DNA from: an uncultured Clostridia bacterium
GTDB lineage: Bacteria; Bacillota; Clostridia; TANB77; CAG-508
DNA: 9,747 bases
Direction: 5' to 3'
Assembly (NCBI GenBank): GCA_934131055.1
Contig: CAKOZB010000052.1
Location: 1-9,747, forward strand
The notes below the pieces were generated by a model. The model was not told the origin of the DNA. It searched no databases and was given only the letters and a program-made list of their open reading frames with translations. Each line of letters opens with the position of its first letter. Within the stretch, counting starts at the first letter, position 1. Below are positions 1 to 7,600 of the stretch, one piece after another. The position numbers and the translations under genes are program-made.

Positions 1-844
1 CGTGACACAACATACCTTTAAGCAGATTAACTAATTCTTTAGCATCTTCTAAGTTATCATTATTGTCCTTTGCAAGTGCATATTCAAAAGATATTCTCTT
101 ATTCGTAATTGCAATATAATCTCTACATGCTTTCATAAGCTCTTCTATGTTATACGCATTGTTTACTGGCATCATGCTTGAACGTTTTTCATCATTACTT
201 GCATGTAAAGAAACTGACAATGTACACTGTATATTCTCGTTTGCTAAGTCATAAATTCTTGGTACTAGTCCGCTTGTAGATACACTTATGTGTCTTGCTC
301 CAATATTCAACCCCTTAGGATTGTTTAATATTCTTATAGCCTTTATTACATTATCGTAATTATCTAATGGCTCTCCAATTCCCATAAATACAACATTAGA
401 GATTTTATCTCCCGTATCTTGTTCAACAGCTAAAATTTGCTCAACTATTTCCCCTGCTGTCAAGCTTCTTATAAAAGGAATTCCTGTTGATGCACAGAAC
501 TTACACCCCATTTTGCATCCAACTTGTGAAGATACACAAATTGATTTTCCATAGTGGTATTCCATAAGAACCGATTCTATTGCATTTCCATCTAATATAT
601 CAAATAGGTATTTCTTAGTTCCATCAGATGATTCTAATTTTTTTAATATATTGTAATTGCAAATTGTATAATTTTGTTTTAGTTTTTCTCTTAATTCTAA
701 TGAAAGATTTGTCATCTCATCAAAGCTTTTTACTTTTTCTTGATAAATCCATTTAAAAATTTGCTCTGCTCTAAAACCTTTTTCTCCTATGCTTACAAGT
801 TCATCTTTTAAATCTTGTAAATCATAATCTTTTATATTCTTCAT
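1..844 (-). CDS. rlmN: RlmN, 23S rRNA (adenine-2503-C2)-methyltransferase, C-terminus cut by window edge
   Basis: Radical-SAM enzyme that methylates C2 of adenine 2503 in 23S rRNA (and, in family members studied, A37 of some tRNAs) in the cytoplasm. I translated it by hand from the ATG at 842-844: 281 codons are present before the left edge, of a family length near 350. Seen directly: the radical-SAM cluster motif C110-x3-C114-x2-C117 (CKMGCKFC), a following MGIGEPLDNYDNV block around 154-166, STSGLVPRI near 189-197, SLHA near 212-215 and MMPVN near 224-228, all typical of RlmN. The second catalytic cysteine near the C-terminus lies outside the window. The start is supported by a Shine-Dalgarno AGAAGG at 853-858, 8 nt upstream. 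It has its own predicted promoter and is separated from the secretion operon by a terminator, so it is a housekeeping neighbour rather than part of that system. Cfr-like paralogues are a less likely alternative, given the close match to RlmN blocks. Confidence 0.96.
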   Translation of the reverse strand, partial: MKNIKDYDLQDLKDELVSIGEKGFRAEQIFKWIYQEKVKSFDEMTNLSLELREKLKQNYTICNYNILKKLESSDGTKKYLFDILDGNAIESVLMEYHYGKSICVSSQVGCKMGCKFCASTGIPFIRSLTAGEIVEQILAVEQDTGDKISNVVFMGIGEPLDNYDNVIKAIRILNNPKGLNIGARHISVSTSGLVPRIYDLANENIQCTLSVSLHASNDEKRSSMMPVNNAYNIEELMKACRDYIAITNKRISFEYALAKDNNDNLEDAKELVNLLKGMLCH

Positions 845-870
845 TTTATTTTCCTTCTAAACACATTTTT

Positions 871-995
871 AATTGGAAAAGAATTAAATTTTGGCAAGGA
901 AAATAAAATTTAAAAGGCAAGGGCGCATACGTGGTGTATGTAACCGCGTTTTAAATGAAATTTGAAGTAGCCAAAATTGTAATTATTTTTCAATT
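871..995. repeat. 125-bp imperfect palindrome (MITE/REP-like element or structured rlmN leader)
   Basis: The ends 871-895 and 970-995 are inverted copies of each other over about 25 nt, with two mismatches and one bulge. The inner 9 bp, AATTTTGGC at 887-895 against GCCAAAATT at 970-978, is perfect. Inside lie a second inverted pair (TTTAAAA-type, about 910-916 against 949-955) and a GC-richer core, 923-947. In the core GCG/CGC flank a CATAC-GTGGT-GTATG hairpin (5-bp stem, 5-nt loop) at about 926-940. The whole block folds on either strand into one long nested hairpin. It lies between the predicted rlmN promoter and the rlmN ribosome binding site, so it should be transcribed as 5' leader. The core is clearly richer in G+C than its surroundings. 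Either a small palindromic mobile element or a cis-acting RNA would fit; I recognise no named riboswitch class. Confidence 0.7.
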
Positions 996-1025
996 TGTCT
1001 CTTTTCTAAAATTTCTACAATAATA

Positions 1026-1054
1026 TTTATACCACAATAAAGGGATTTTTTCAA
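1026..1054 (-). promoter_or_regulatory. Predicted sigma-70/sigma-A promoter for rlmN
   Basis: On the minus strand a -35 box TTGAAA (1049-1054) is followed after exactly 17 nt by TATAAA (1026-1031). The TG one base before the -10 makes it an extended -10 (TGGTATAAA). The match to the vegetative consensus is 5 of 6 in both boxes. Transcription would start near 1019, giving rlmN a leader of roughly 175 nt that contains the palindrome at 871-995. It sits just downstream of the terminator of the secretion operon, where an independent promoter is expected. Confidence 0.7.
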
Positions 1055-1080
1055 TAGTTAATATGACTTATCCTCTCTAT

Positions 1081-1123
1081 CACAAAACTCAAAACAAGCA
1101 CAGAATCTTTCTGTACTTGTTTT
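1081..1123 (-). terminator. Intrinsic terminator at the end of the type VII operon
   Basis: On the minus strand, 11 nt after the stop of the last operon gene, a 14-bp stem forms between 1110-1123 and 1091-1104 with loop AAGAT at 1105-1109. One pair is a U-G wobble in the minus-strand RNA and the rest are Watson-Crick. The 3' arm ends in TTTT and is followed by GAGTTTTG, which supplies the U-rich tail. It separates the secretion operon from rlmN. On the plus strand the wobble becomes a C-A mismatch, so the sequence favours minus-strand function. Confidence 0.85.
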
Positions 1124-1134
1124 ATTACATACTA

Positions 1135-1752
1135 TTAATTTTTTGCACTGTTTTCTTTTTCAGCCTTTTCCATTATTTCACGGTCTGCTTTCATCAATTC
1201 TGTAAATTGTGTTTCAACGTTTCCTATTACAAATTGAAAAGCATTGTTTAATCCTGCAAATCCATTTTTAAATTCTGCTGAACCTTCACACTCTAGGCTT
1301 ATGTTGTCTACTGTTCTCTTAATACCTTCCATTATATCTCCTGCTTGTTGAAGCAATTGCATAATGCTTGCACTTATTTCATCAACTTCTTTTGAAATAT
1401 ATCTCATTCCAACATCATCTATAATTGGCAATTCATTTAATTTTTGTATACTGTCTTTTTGTGGTACAGCAACATTTTGTTGTATATCAACATCTGAAAT
1501 TGTATTTGCTATTTGTTCAAACATATATGGTACTTCACCTACAATTACATTCAAAAATTGATTTAACTGTGGAACTAGCGCATTGAATTTAGTTACTAAC
1601 TCATTATACCTTTCTCCATACCAACATACATGCATTTCTGCAATTTTTCTGTATACTTCTAATATTCTATTATTCAATTCCACAGCGCTATTTCTAATGC
1701 TTTTTGATTGTGCTGGCATACTTTCATAATCTATTTTTATATAATTATCCAA
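1135..1752 (-). CDS. Tandem WXG100-like protein (two Esx-type helical hairpins in one chain)
   Basis: A 205-residue protein predicted to be almost all helical, with no signal peptide or membrane segment. Residues about 5-88 look like a WXG100 unit: two amphipathic helices around a W44-Y45-G46 turn followed by E-R-Y. After a linker (about 89-115, containing two prolines) residues about 117-205 form a second helical hairpin. Its turn reads C155-E156-G157-S-A-E with downstream phenylalanines, as expected of a WEGSA-type turn whose tryptophan has become cysteine. WXG100 proteins normally work as dimers of about 100-residue chains secreted by EssC; here two units appear fused. The C-terminus carries FTELM (183-187), matching FSKLM in two other proteins of the locus. 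The start is TTG at 1752, chosen because AGAGAGG (1760-1766) lies 7 nt upstream; the next Met is codon 12. The gene overlaps the 488-residue gene by 8 nt (TTGGATAA), suggesting translational coupling, and is the last gene of the operon. A secreted substrate or a structural partner of the motor are both possible. The WXG100 assignment is by pattern only. Confidence 0.8.
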   Translation of the reverse strand: MDNYIKIDYESMPAQSKSIRNSAVELNNRILEVYRKIAEMHVCWYGERYNELVTKFNALVPQLNQFLNVIVGEVPYMFEQIANTISDVDIQQNVAVPQKDSIQKLNELPIIDDVGMRYISKEVDEISASIMQLLQQAGDIMEGIKRTVDNISLECEGSAEFKNGFAGLNNAFQFVIGNVETQFTELMKADREIMEKAEKENSAKN

Positions 1753-3211
1753 GTTTATACCTCTCTTCCTTTTCTATTGACTTTTTAATATTTTCTGCTT
1801 GCTCTTTGTTGTTTTGCCATGTTTCTTTATTAGTATTTATTCTTTCTATTCTCTTTTCTAATCTTTCATTCTCTTTTTTTATGTTTTCCATGTCTTTTCT
1901 TAATTGGTCGTAATCTATTTGCATTCCCTGTTTTCCAAATTCTTCATGTTTACTATCATAAGTTTCATTATTTTTTGCAATTTTCTGATTAATTTGTTCA
2001 ATTTCTATATCGCCATCTTTAATGAATTTATCATATTTTTTGATATCACTATTAGCTTGACTTAATCTGGTTTTTTCAGCCTCTTCTTTCTTTTTCCAGC
2101 TTTCGTTTACATCTTCAAATTGTTGTCTTGCCTTATCTTCTAGCTCAGCATCCGTTTTGCCATTTGAATCAGTTGAAGCACCTTTTTTTCCTTCTGTATT
2201 TGTTGTCGTTCCTACTTTAACATTATTTTTTCCAGCTGTTCCAGATGAGCTACCTTTAGCACTACTTTTAACATTATCTCCAAGTGTAGCATTTTCTTTT
2301 CCATTTTTACCATTTGAAGTAGCATTTACATCATTTTTTACTTCACTATCCAACGTAGCTTGTTCTTCTCCAGCTTGTTTTTTTACTGTTGGTAAAGCAT
2401 TTATTCCATGTAGAGTTAATGCTGAGGCAATTGCATTCTGTGCACGCTTTGCACCTGTTTGATTTAGATATTTATTTGTAATAATTGTAGTTCCAACATT
2501 TAATACTTGTTTTCCAGCAGTTCCAACTATTCCAGGGCCAAGTTTTGTGCTTATCATTGCTGAAGTTGACTTTAATGCTATAGTTCCTACTATTACTCCT
2601 AACTGAGTCGTTATACCAATAGCTGTATATATTTCATCCTTTAAACCATCAGATAAGTCAACACCTACTATTTTCAACAAATTATTTCCGACATTTTTTG
2701 CCCATTCCTTTTTATTGTCAGTCTTTGGCACATCAAATGCAGACACTACATCAGCCATTAAATCTAATCCCGCAGATAACAATGTGCCTGTTATGGCAAT
2801 TGCCATATTGGTGTTATCAATTGCCTGTTTAAATTGTTTTTCTTGAACTTGCAGAGCTTGGCTTGCACTTCCTAATGATGCTACAAGTCCTAGCAATGTT
2901 TGCGCAATACCTATTAAATTTTGTGCCATTGCCCTTAAAGATGCAGCAAGAGCACATGCAGCTGAATTTGCTGCTTCGTCAACAACTTCTTCATGGTGTT
3001 TGCTTCCATCATCATCCTCTACAGTTATAGTTTTCTTATAATCTATTCCAGCTAGTGCACTACTTGCTTCTGATTCATACTGAGTTGCAGCCTGCAAATT
3101 TGTCGATGCCTGCTGTTTATAAGATTCTTGCTCCATTTTTATTTGAGCACAATTTTTAACCACTTCCATTACAAGAGTTTCTGCTGTACTATTTCTAAAC
3201 TCAAAAGCCAT
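1745..3211 (-). CDS. Unrecognised 488-residue Ala-rich/coiled-coil protein of the type VII locus
   Basis: I do not recognise this protein. Four regions can be seen. Residues 1-60 are helical and rich in Gln, Glu and Ala. Residues about 78-270 are rich in Ala, Gly, Ile, Leu and Thr, with moderately hydrophobic stretches (about 98-122, 136-156, 196-215, 226-245); they are not as uniformly apolar as true membrane spans but could insert into or associate with membranes. Residues about 280-355 are a low-complexity Ser/Thr/Gly/Asn/Lys linker. Residues about 356-485 are a highly charged coiled coil. There is no N-terminal signal peptide, LXG motif or recognisable toxin domain at the C-terminus. The start ATG has an excellent AGGAGG (3217-3222) 5 nt upstream. 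It lies 19 nt after the small Ser-rich gene and overlaps the tandem WXG100-like gene by 8 nt, so it very likely acts with the secretion machine as a large substrate, an EspB/PPE-like partner or a structural component. These roles are inference from position and shape. Confidence 0.85.
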   Translation of the reverse strand: MAFEFRNSTAETLVMEVVKNCAQIKMEQESYKQQASTNLQAATQYESEASSALAGIDYKKTITVEDDDGSKHHEEVVDEAANSAACALAASLRAMAQNLIGIAQTLLGLVASLGSASQALQVQEKQFKQAIDNTNMAIAITGTLLSAGLDLMADVVSAFDVPKTDNKKEWAKNVGNNLLKIVGVDLSDGLKDEIYTAIGITTQLGVIVGTIALKSTSAMISTKLGPGIVGTAGKQVLNVGTTIITNKYLNQTGAKRAQNAIASALTLHGINALPTVKKQAGEEQATLDSEVKNDVNATSNGKNGKENATLGDNVKSSAKGSSSGTAGKNNVKVGTTTNTEGKKGASTDSNGKTDAELEDKARQQFEDVNESWKKKEEAEKTRLSQANSDIKKYDKFIKDGDIEIEQINQKIAKNNETYDSKHEEFGKQGMQIDYDQLRKDMENIKKENERLEKRIERINTNKETWQNNKEQAENIKKSIEKEERYKLG

Positions 3212-3230
3212 ATCTTCCTCCTACTGTTTA

Positions 3231-3587
3231 TTAAATTTTTGTATTTTGTTTTCTTGTATTAACATTATTTATTGTCTCATTGATTTCATTCATTAATTTA
3301 CTAAATAAATTCCCCTTCAATTTTCCTTGAGCATCAATATTAGAATATCCTTTATTTAGGCTTTTTCTAACATTTTCTATTCCAGCATTTATTTGTTCAC
3401 TATTGGAATTTGCACTCGAGTTCAAGGTCGATTTTGAACTCCATCTCGAGCTATTAGAGTTAGATGTTATCCAGTTACTACGACTACTTCTCATAACTGT
3501 ATTTGTTCCTGAATTATTAGAAACCTGTTTATAAAAGATTTCTTGCGCTCTCTTTACTTCTTCAGAAAGATTTTTAATATTTCCCAT
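3231..3587 (-). CDS. Small Ser/Asn-rich protein with C-terminal FSKLM motif, function unknown
   Basis: A 118-residue hydrophilic protein that I do not recognise. Residues 1-22 could be a short helix. Residues about 23-66 are low-complexity, dominated by Ser and Asn with two tryptophans (W39, W49), and are probably disordered. Residues about 66-118 look helical again. FSKLM at 95-99 lies 24 residues from the C-terminus, identical to a motif 22 residues from the end of the WXG100-like gene at the right edge. It has no membrane segment or signal peptide. The coding potential is supported by a very strong AGGGAGG (3594-3600) 6 nt before ATG and by tight packing (13 nt after the MinD-like gene, 19 nt before the 488-residue gene). 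It may be a small secreted substrate or an adaptor for its neighbour. LXG-associated small helical partners are a formal alternative, but no LXG gene is present here. Confidence 0.85.
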   Translation of the reverse strand: MGNIKNLSEEVKRAQEIFYKQVSNNSGTNTVMRSSRSNWITSNSNSSRWSSKSTLNSSANSNSEQINAGIENVRKSLNKGYSNIDAQGKLKGNLFSKLMNEINETINNVNTRKQNTKI

Positions 3588-3600
3588 AATATACCTCCCT

Positions 3601-4422
3601 TTATCCTTGTATAACGTCTTCCGTTAACAATTCTAATTCTTTTCTAAATTCTATTGAATAATTTGTTGTAAACTTACATGTTGCAACGTCTTGTAAATAT
3701 CTTTCATATGCTTGTTGATTATAAGAAATCGTTGTATACTTTGCACCATTTTTTTCAAATATTTGTTGCATATATGTCATTGAAGGATCATTATAAAAAG
3801 CAAGTCCTCCAATTAATTTTCCTACAGATATTTCATCGAAATTCATAAATTTATTTAAAATTATTCTTATTTTTTCATCATTTATTGCATTTTTCGATTT
3901 TAGCTTTGAAAGGAATTCGGTTAATGGTTGTAATGTTAATACATCCATTGTTTGTACCAAATACACTTGGCTTGAATACGCAAAATAATCTGCTTCAGTT
4001 GAAAAATCTGTGTCTATAATAACAATTTGATGCTTTTTTAATAATGTTTCTAATATTTTTTCTGCCTTGTCACTATATTCATTTTTGCCCGGTAAATCAG
4101 TATAAATTGTTAAATTATTTTCAATTTGAAGTCCTTTTGCATTGCCTTCACTTAATCTTTTGAAATCTTCTCTAACACTAACTCTCAAAGATTCTTTATT
4201 TAATGTGTATATATAGTAAGAAGGTTTTTCTCTTGTCATATCTAATATTGCAACATCGATGTTTCTTCTAGCTATTAATCTTGCTACATTGTTTACAAGA
4301 AAAGATGTTCCACTTTGAGCGGAGCCCAAAAAGGAAATAATCTTTTTGTTTTCTTTTAATAATTCTGTTATTGTTATATTATCATTTCCTTGATTTAAGT
4401 TTTCATCTTTTAGTGTTTTCAT
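3601..4422 (-). CDS. MinD/ParA-like P-loop protein with degenerate Walker A (type VII accessory)
   Basis: A 273-residue cytoplasmic protein with the layout of the SIMIBI class (MinD/ParA/CpsD-type). A P-loop position follows strand KKIISFL at about 26-32. An A'-type AILDMT lies at 58-63 with D61, a Walker B IVIIDTDF at 133-140 with D137, and an ILNK at 188-191 typical of the nucleotide-base-binding region. The Walker A reads G33-S-A-Q-S-G38-T39-S40: the invariant lysine before the final Ser/Thr is replaced by Thr, and the second, signature lysine of the deviant KGG form is also missing. Hydrolysis, and perhaps tight nucleotide binding, may therefore be lost. Translation starts at ATG with GAAAGGA (4430-4436) 7 nt upstream, 24 nt after yukD. 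ParA/MinD-like proteins such as EspI are known in some mycobacterial ESX loci, so a role in regulating or positioning the EssC machine is plausible; that comparison is functional analogy, not demonstrated homology. Confidence 0.85.
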   Translation of the reverse strand: MKTLKDENLNQGNDNITITELLKENKKIISFLGSAQSGTSFLVNNVARLIARRNIDVAILDMTREKPSYYIYTLNKESLRVSVREDFKRLSEGNAKGLQIENNLTIYTDLPGKNEYSDKAEKILETLLKKHQIVIIDTDFSTEADYFAYSSQVYLVQTMDVLTLQPLTEFLSKLKSKNAINDEKIRIILNKFMNFDEISVGKLIGGLAFYNDPSMTYMQQIFEKNGAKYTTISYNQQAYERYLQDVATCKFTTNYSIEFRKELELLTEDVIQG

Positions 4423-4446
4423 TTCAAATTCCTTTCAAAACTAAAA

Positions 4447-4698
4447 TTATATTAATATTATTTCTGTTCCATTCCTTATAGTAGTATTTTTTAAGTCCGA
4501 ATTTATATCAAATTCTTGTGCCGTTATTTTATCGTATAAAGTTGGAGTAGCTGTTGGTTTGTAGTCTCCTTCTGTTAAATCTGTTATAGCTTTTACTAAC
4601 AGCACAATTATCTCATATATTTTCTTGTTAGAAGGAATCCATACATCATAGACTCCTTCTAACATAGGAACATAAACTTTTACTAAAACTTTATCCAT
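4447..4698 (-). CDS. yukD: YukD/EsaB-family ubiquitin-like type VII secretion protein
   Basis: A small cytoplasmic protein of about 83 residues with the beta-grasp pattern of the YukD/EsaB family: an amphipathic strand (VLVKVYVP), a second strand (VYDVWIP), a helix (IYEIIVLLVKAI), then a loop and short C-terminal strands ending in GTEIILI. EsaB/YukD is a standard gene of type VIIb loci and is linked to regulation or assembly of the secretion machine rather than to protein conjugation. It lies immediately after essC, as expected. I chose the ATG at 4696-4698: it leaves an 8-nt overlap with essC (ATGGATAA), the same kind of overlap as between the last two operon genes, and GGTGA (4704-4708), complementary to the 16S 3' end, lies 5 nt upstream. 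A GTG at 4705-4707 is an alternative start that would add three residues. Confidence 0.9.
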   Translation of the reverse strand: MDKVLVKVYVPMLEGVYDVWIPSNKKIYEIIVLLVKAITDLTEGDYKPTATPTLYDKITAQEFDINSDLKNTTIRNGTEIILI

Positions 4699-7600
4699 TT
4701 TCGTCACCAGTTTCTTTCATTCCTATTAGTTTAATTAACATTCCTTCTTCTTGTTTTACAATGTATCCAAAGCTTTCACCACAATTATTTACTAAATTTC
4801 TATTACTTGAATTTAACCTAATTAAATATTGGTCACTTATTCCATTTCCTACCCATATTCCAGAATCCTTTGTAATATAAGCTTTATACCAATCGTCATA
4901 TTCATGATTTTTCAATTTAAACACACTATCTGCTATTATAAATGTATAATTCTTTAACTCCTCTGCTTTTCTAAAGTCAGATAAAACTTCTTTTTCTATA
5001 TTTACTAAAAATTTATCCATACCAAGTATTATACAAACATTTTGTTTTTTCTTATCCAAACCATTTTGAATTCTCAATGAATAATTCTGGTAATCAAGTT
5101 TTATGTTTTTTCTTACATCTTGTATTACACCTTCTGCGTCAAAGATAGTAACTTCAACATCTGGTAACATTTTTATCTCTTCATATAAATGAATTATATA
5201 TTCAGCTACTGTGTCTATGCTCTTGGCAGAAATTATATTAATTAAGTTGTTTCTAAAATCATAAGTTGCTAAATTTAAACTTGTCTTAAATATACCAACT
5301 GGTAATTTATCTATACTTGTTATGTATTCTTTAATATCTTCCACCTTTATTTGATTTGGCATTACTGGAATTTTTTCTGCTCTTTCTTCATATTTTTCTT
5401 GTAACATTTTTATTTCATCTTTTATATATGCATTCCACTTTTCTGGTTCACAAATTCTTGCTGTTTGGAATTCATATATATTGTCAAATTTAACTAAGCC
5501 TCTTCCAAATAAATGTGCTGGTCTTTGCTTTCTAATGCCTTCAATTATATTCAAATAGTCATCTTCATTGTTTAATTGTAAAGCAATTTTATTTCTAAAG
5601 TTTTGTGCTAATCTATATCTTACACTATTATAAGCACTTGCTGTTAATACAAATGAAATTCCATATTTTATACCATCTCTGCATAGAGTAAGTAATACGT
5701 CATCATACTTTTCACCATATGTTTCAATAAAGCCCTCATAATTATTTATTATAATTATAATTTGTGGCATCGGTATTCCTGTATCGGAAATGAACAATTT
5801 AATATCTCCACCATAATTTGATATAAGCTCTGTTCTTTTCTTCATTTCTTTTTGTATCATTTCAAAGAGTCTGCTAACCTTTTCAGAATCAGTACTTAGA
5901 ACAACATCTCCAATTTGTGGTGCTTCTCTAAATATTTTTAGTGCCTCACTTCCAAAATCAATTATGTATATATTTGTTTCTTTAACTGAATACGTGTTTA
6001 TAACATCAAATACCATTGTACTTATTAATGTTTCTTTTCCACTTTCTGCATTACCATATACAATAACATTTCCTTGATGTTTAAAGTCTATTTGCACTGG
6101 TCCTTGTCTTTGGTTATAAGGGTCATCAAACTCTCCGATTGCTGGTATTACCTCATTTTCTTTTTTCTGTATGCTGTACTTTTTCTTAACATCATCAAGT
6201 TTTATTACCTCTGGTATATTATCTAACCACAACGGTTTAAGCTTAATATTTTCGCTCTTGCCAAGTTCGTAAATATATTTAACTATATTTGTTAGTTGTT
6301 CACCATCTTTTTTAGTAGGAGCATATTGTACATCGTCTACTTTTTTTATTACAGAACCAATATTTGATACAAATTTCATTGAAGTATCTACTTTTTTCTT
6401 GATTATGTCTGATGGCTCATAACTTGCTCCAGCCCAAGCAGATTGTCCTAATGCAAAATATTCGTTATTACCAACTTGAATATAAAATTGTCCAACCCTC
6501 TTTAAATCTGCCGCATCTGGTCTTTTTATAACATCTATACTGTCTTGTCTGTCTTGTACTTTTAAACATATACCGAACCTACTATTACTACGAATTTGGT
6601 CATTTACAACGCCAGCCGGTTTTTGAGTTGCAAGTATTAAGTGTACTCCTAAACTACGTCCTATTCTCGCAACACTTATTAATTCATCCATAAAGTCAGG
6701 TTGTTGTTGTTTTAACTCTGCAAATTCATCACATATTATCAATAAGTGTGGTATTGGCTCTTTTACAATTCCATCATGGTATAATTTTTGATACTTGTAT
6801 ATATCAATAGTTCCTTCATCTGTTTTTTCTCTTGCCTGATTAAACTTTATTTGTCTTCTTCTTAATTCACTCTGTATAGAAACTAATGATCTTTGAAGCC
6901 CTACCTTATCAATATTAGTTATAGTTCCAACAATATGTGGCAACTTTATATTTCCTTTTTGGAATGCTCCTGCAAGTCCTCCACCTTTATAATCTATTAA
7001 TATCATAGATACATCATTTGGGTGATAATTAACAGCAAGTGAAAGTACATATGTAATTATAAATTCACTCTTTCCAGAACCTGTACTTCCTGCTATTAAT
7101 CCATGTGGTCCATGTGCCTTTTCATGTATATCTAATACAATCGGCATCCCACTAGTATCTATTCCAATTGGAGCTTGCAATGACTTTGTAGAATCATTTG
7201 TCATCCATCTTTGCAATATATTCAATTGTTCAATTCTCCCTGCATCATACATTTCTAAAAACGTATATACTTCTGGTAGAGAAAATTTCGATGTTGTATT
7301 TAACTTAATTGGTATATTTGATAAGTTTTGTCCAATATTTTCAAAGAAAAATGTATAAGATGCATCAAAATAAAACTCTTTTTTTGTAGTTGCTGTAATT
7401 TGATTTTCAAACAGACTTCCCTTAGTTCCATTCACGTTTATAAATAATTGGCATTCGTTTGGCAAATGCAACATATTATCAGTCAAACAGAATAGTCCAA
7501 ATCCAAGATTTCTTTTTGCATTTAATATTTCTGATACAATTTTTAGTCCCTCTATTGTTTTATAATCATCAGTTATAATTAGATAGTACGGAGCAAATGA

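Noticed and set aside
871..995. Known riboswitch or T-box upstream of rlmN
   Set aside because: None of the conserved loop sequences of classes I know is present, and the long nearly perfect terminal inverted repeat looks more like a palindromic element.
1063..1251. Plus-strand open frame of 62 codons
   Set aside because: It lies across the terminator and the antisense end of the tandem WXG100-like gene, has no ribosome binding site and its product is a Phe/Tyr/Leu-rich antisense artefact.
1364..1913. Two plus-strand open frames (65 and 69 codons) antisense to the WXG100-like and 488-residue genes
   Set aside because: Both are shadows of well-supported minus-strand genes, with no ribosome binding site or recognisable domain.
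2157..2462. Plus-strand open frame of 101 codons rich in Phe, Pro and Val
   Set aside because: It is the complement of the Ser/Thr/Gly/Lys linker and nearby region of the 488-residue gene; its composition is explained by that and there is no start signal.
1745..3211. LXG polymorphic toxin as the identity of the 488-residue protein
   Set aside because: No LXG motif is seen at the N-terminus, there is no compact C-terminal toxin domain (the end is a coiled coil), and the next gene is a WXG100-like protein rather than an obvious immunity protein.
3601..4422. CpsD-type tyrosine kinase as the identity of the MinD-like protein
   Set aside because: There is no C-terminal tyrosine cluster and the Walker A lysine is missing, so kinase activity is not supported even though the fold class is similar.
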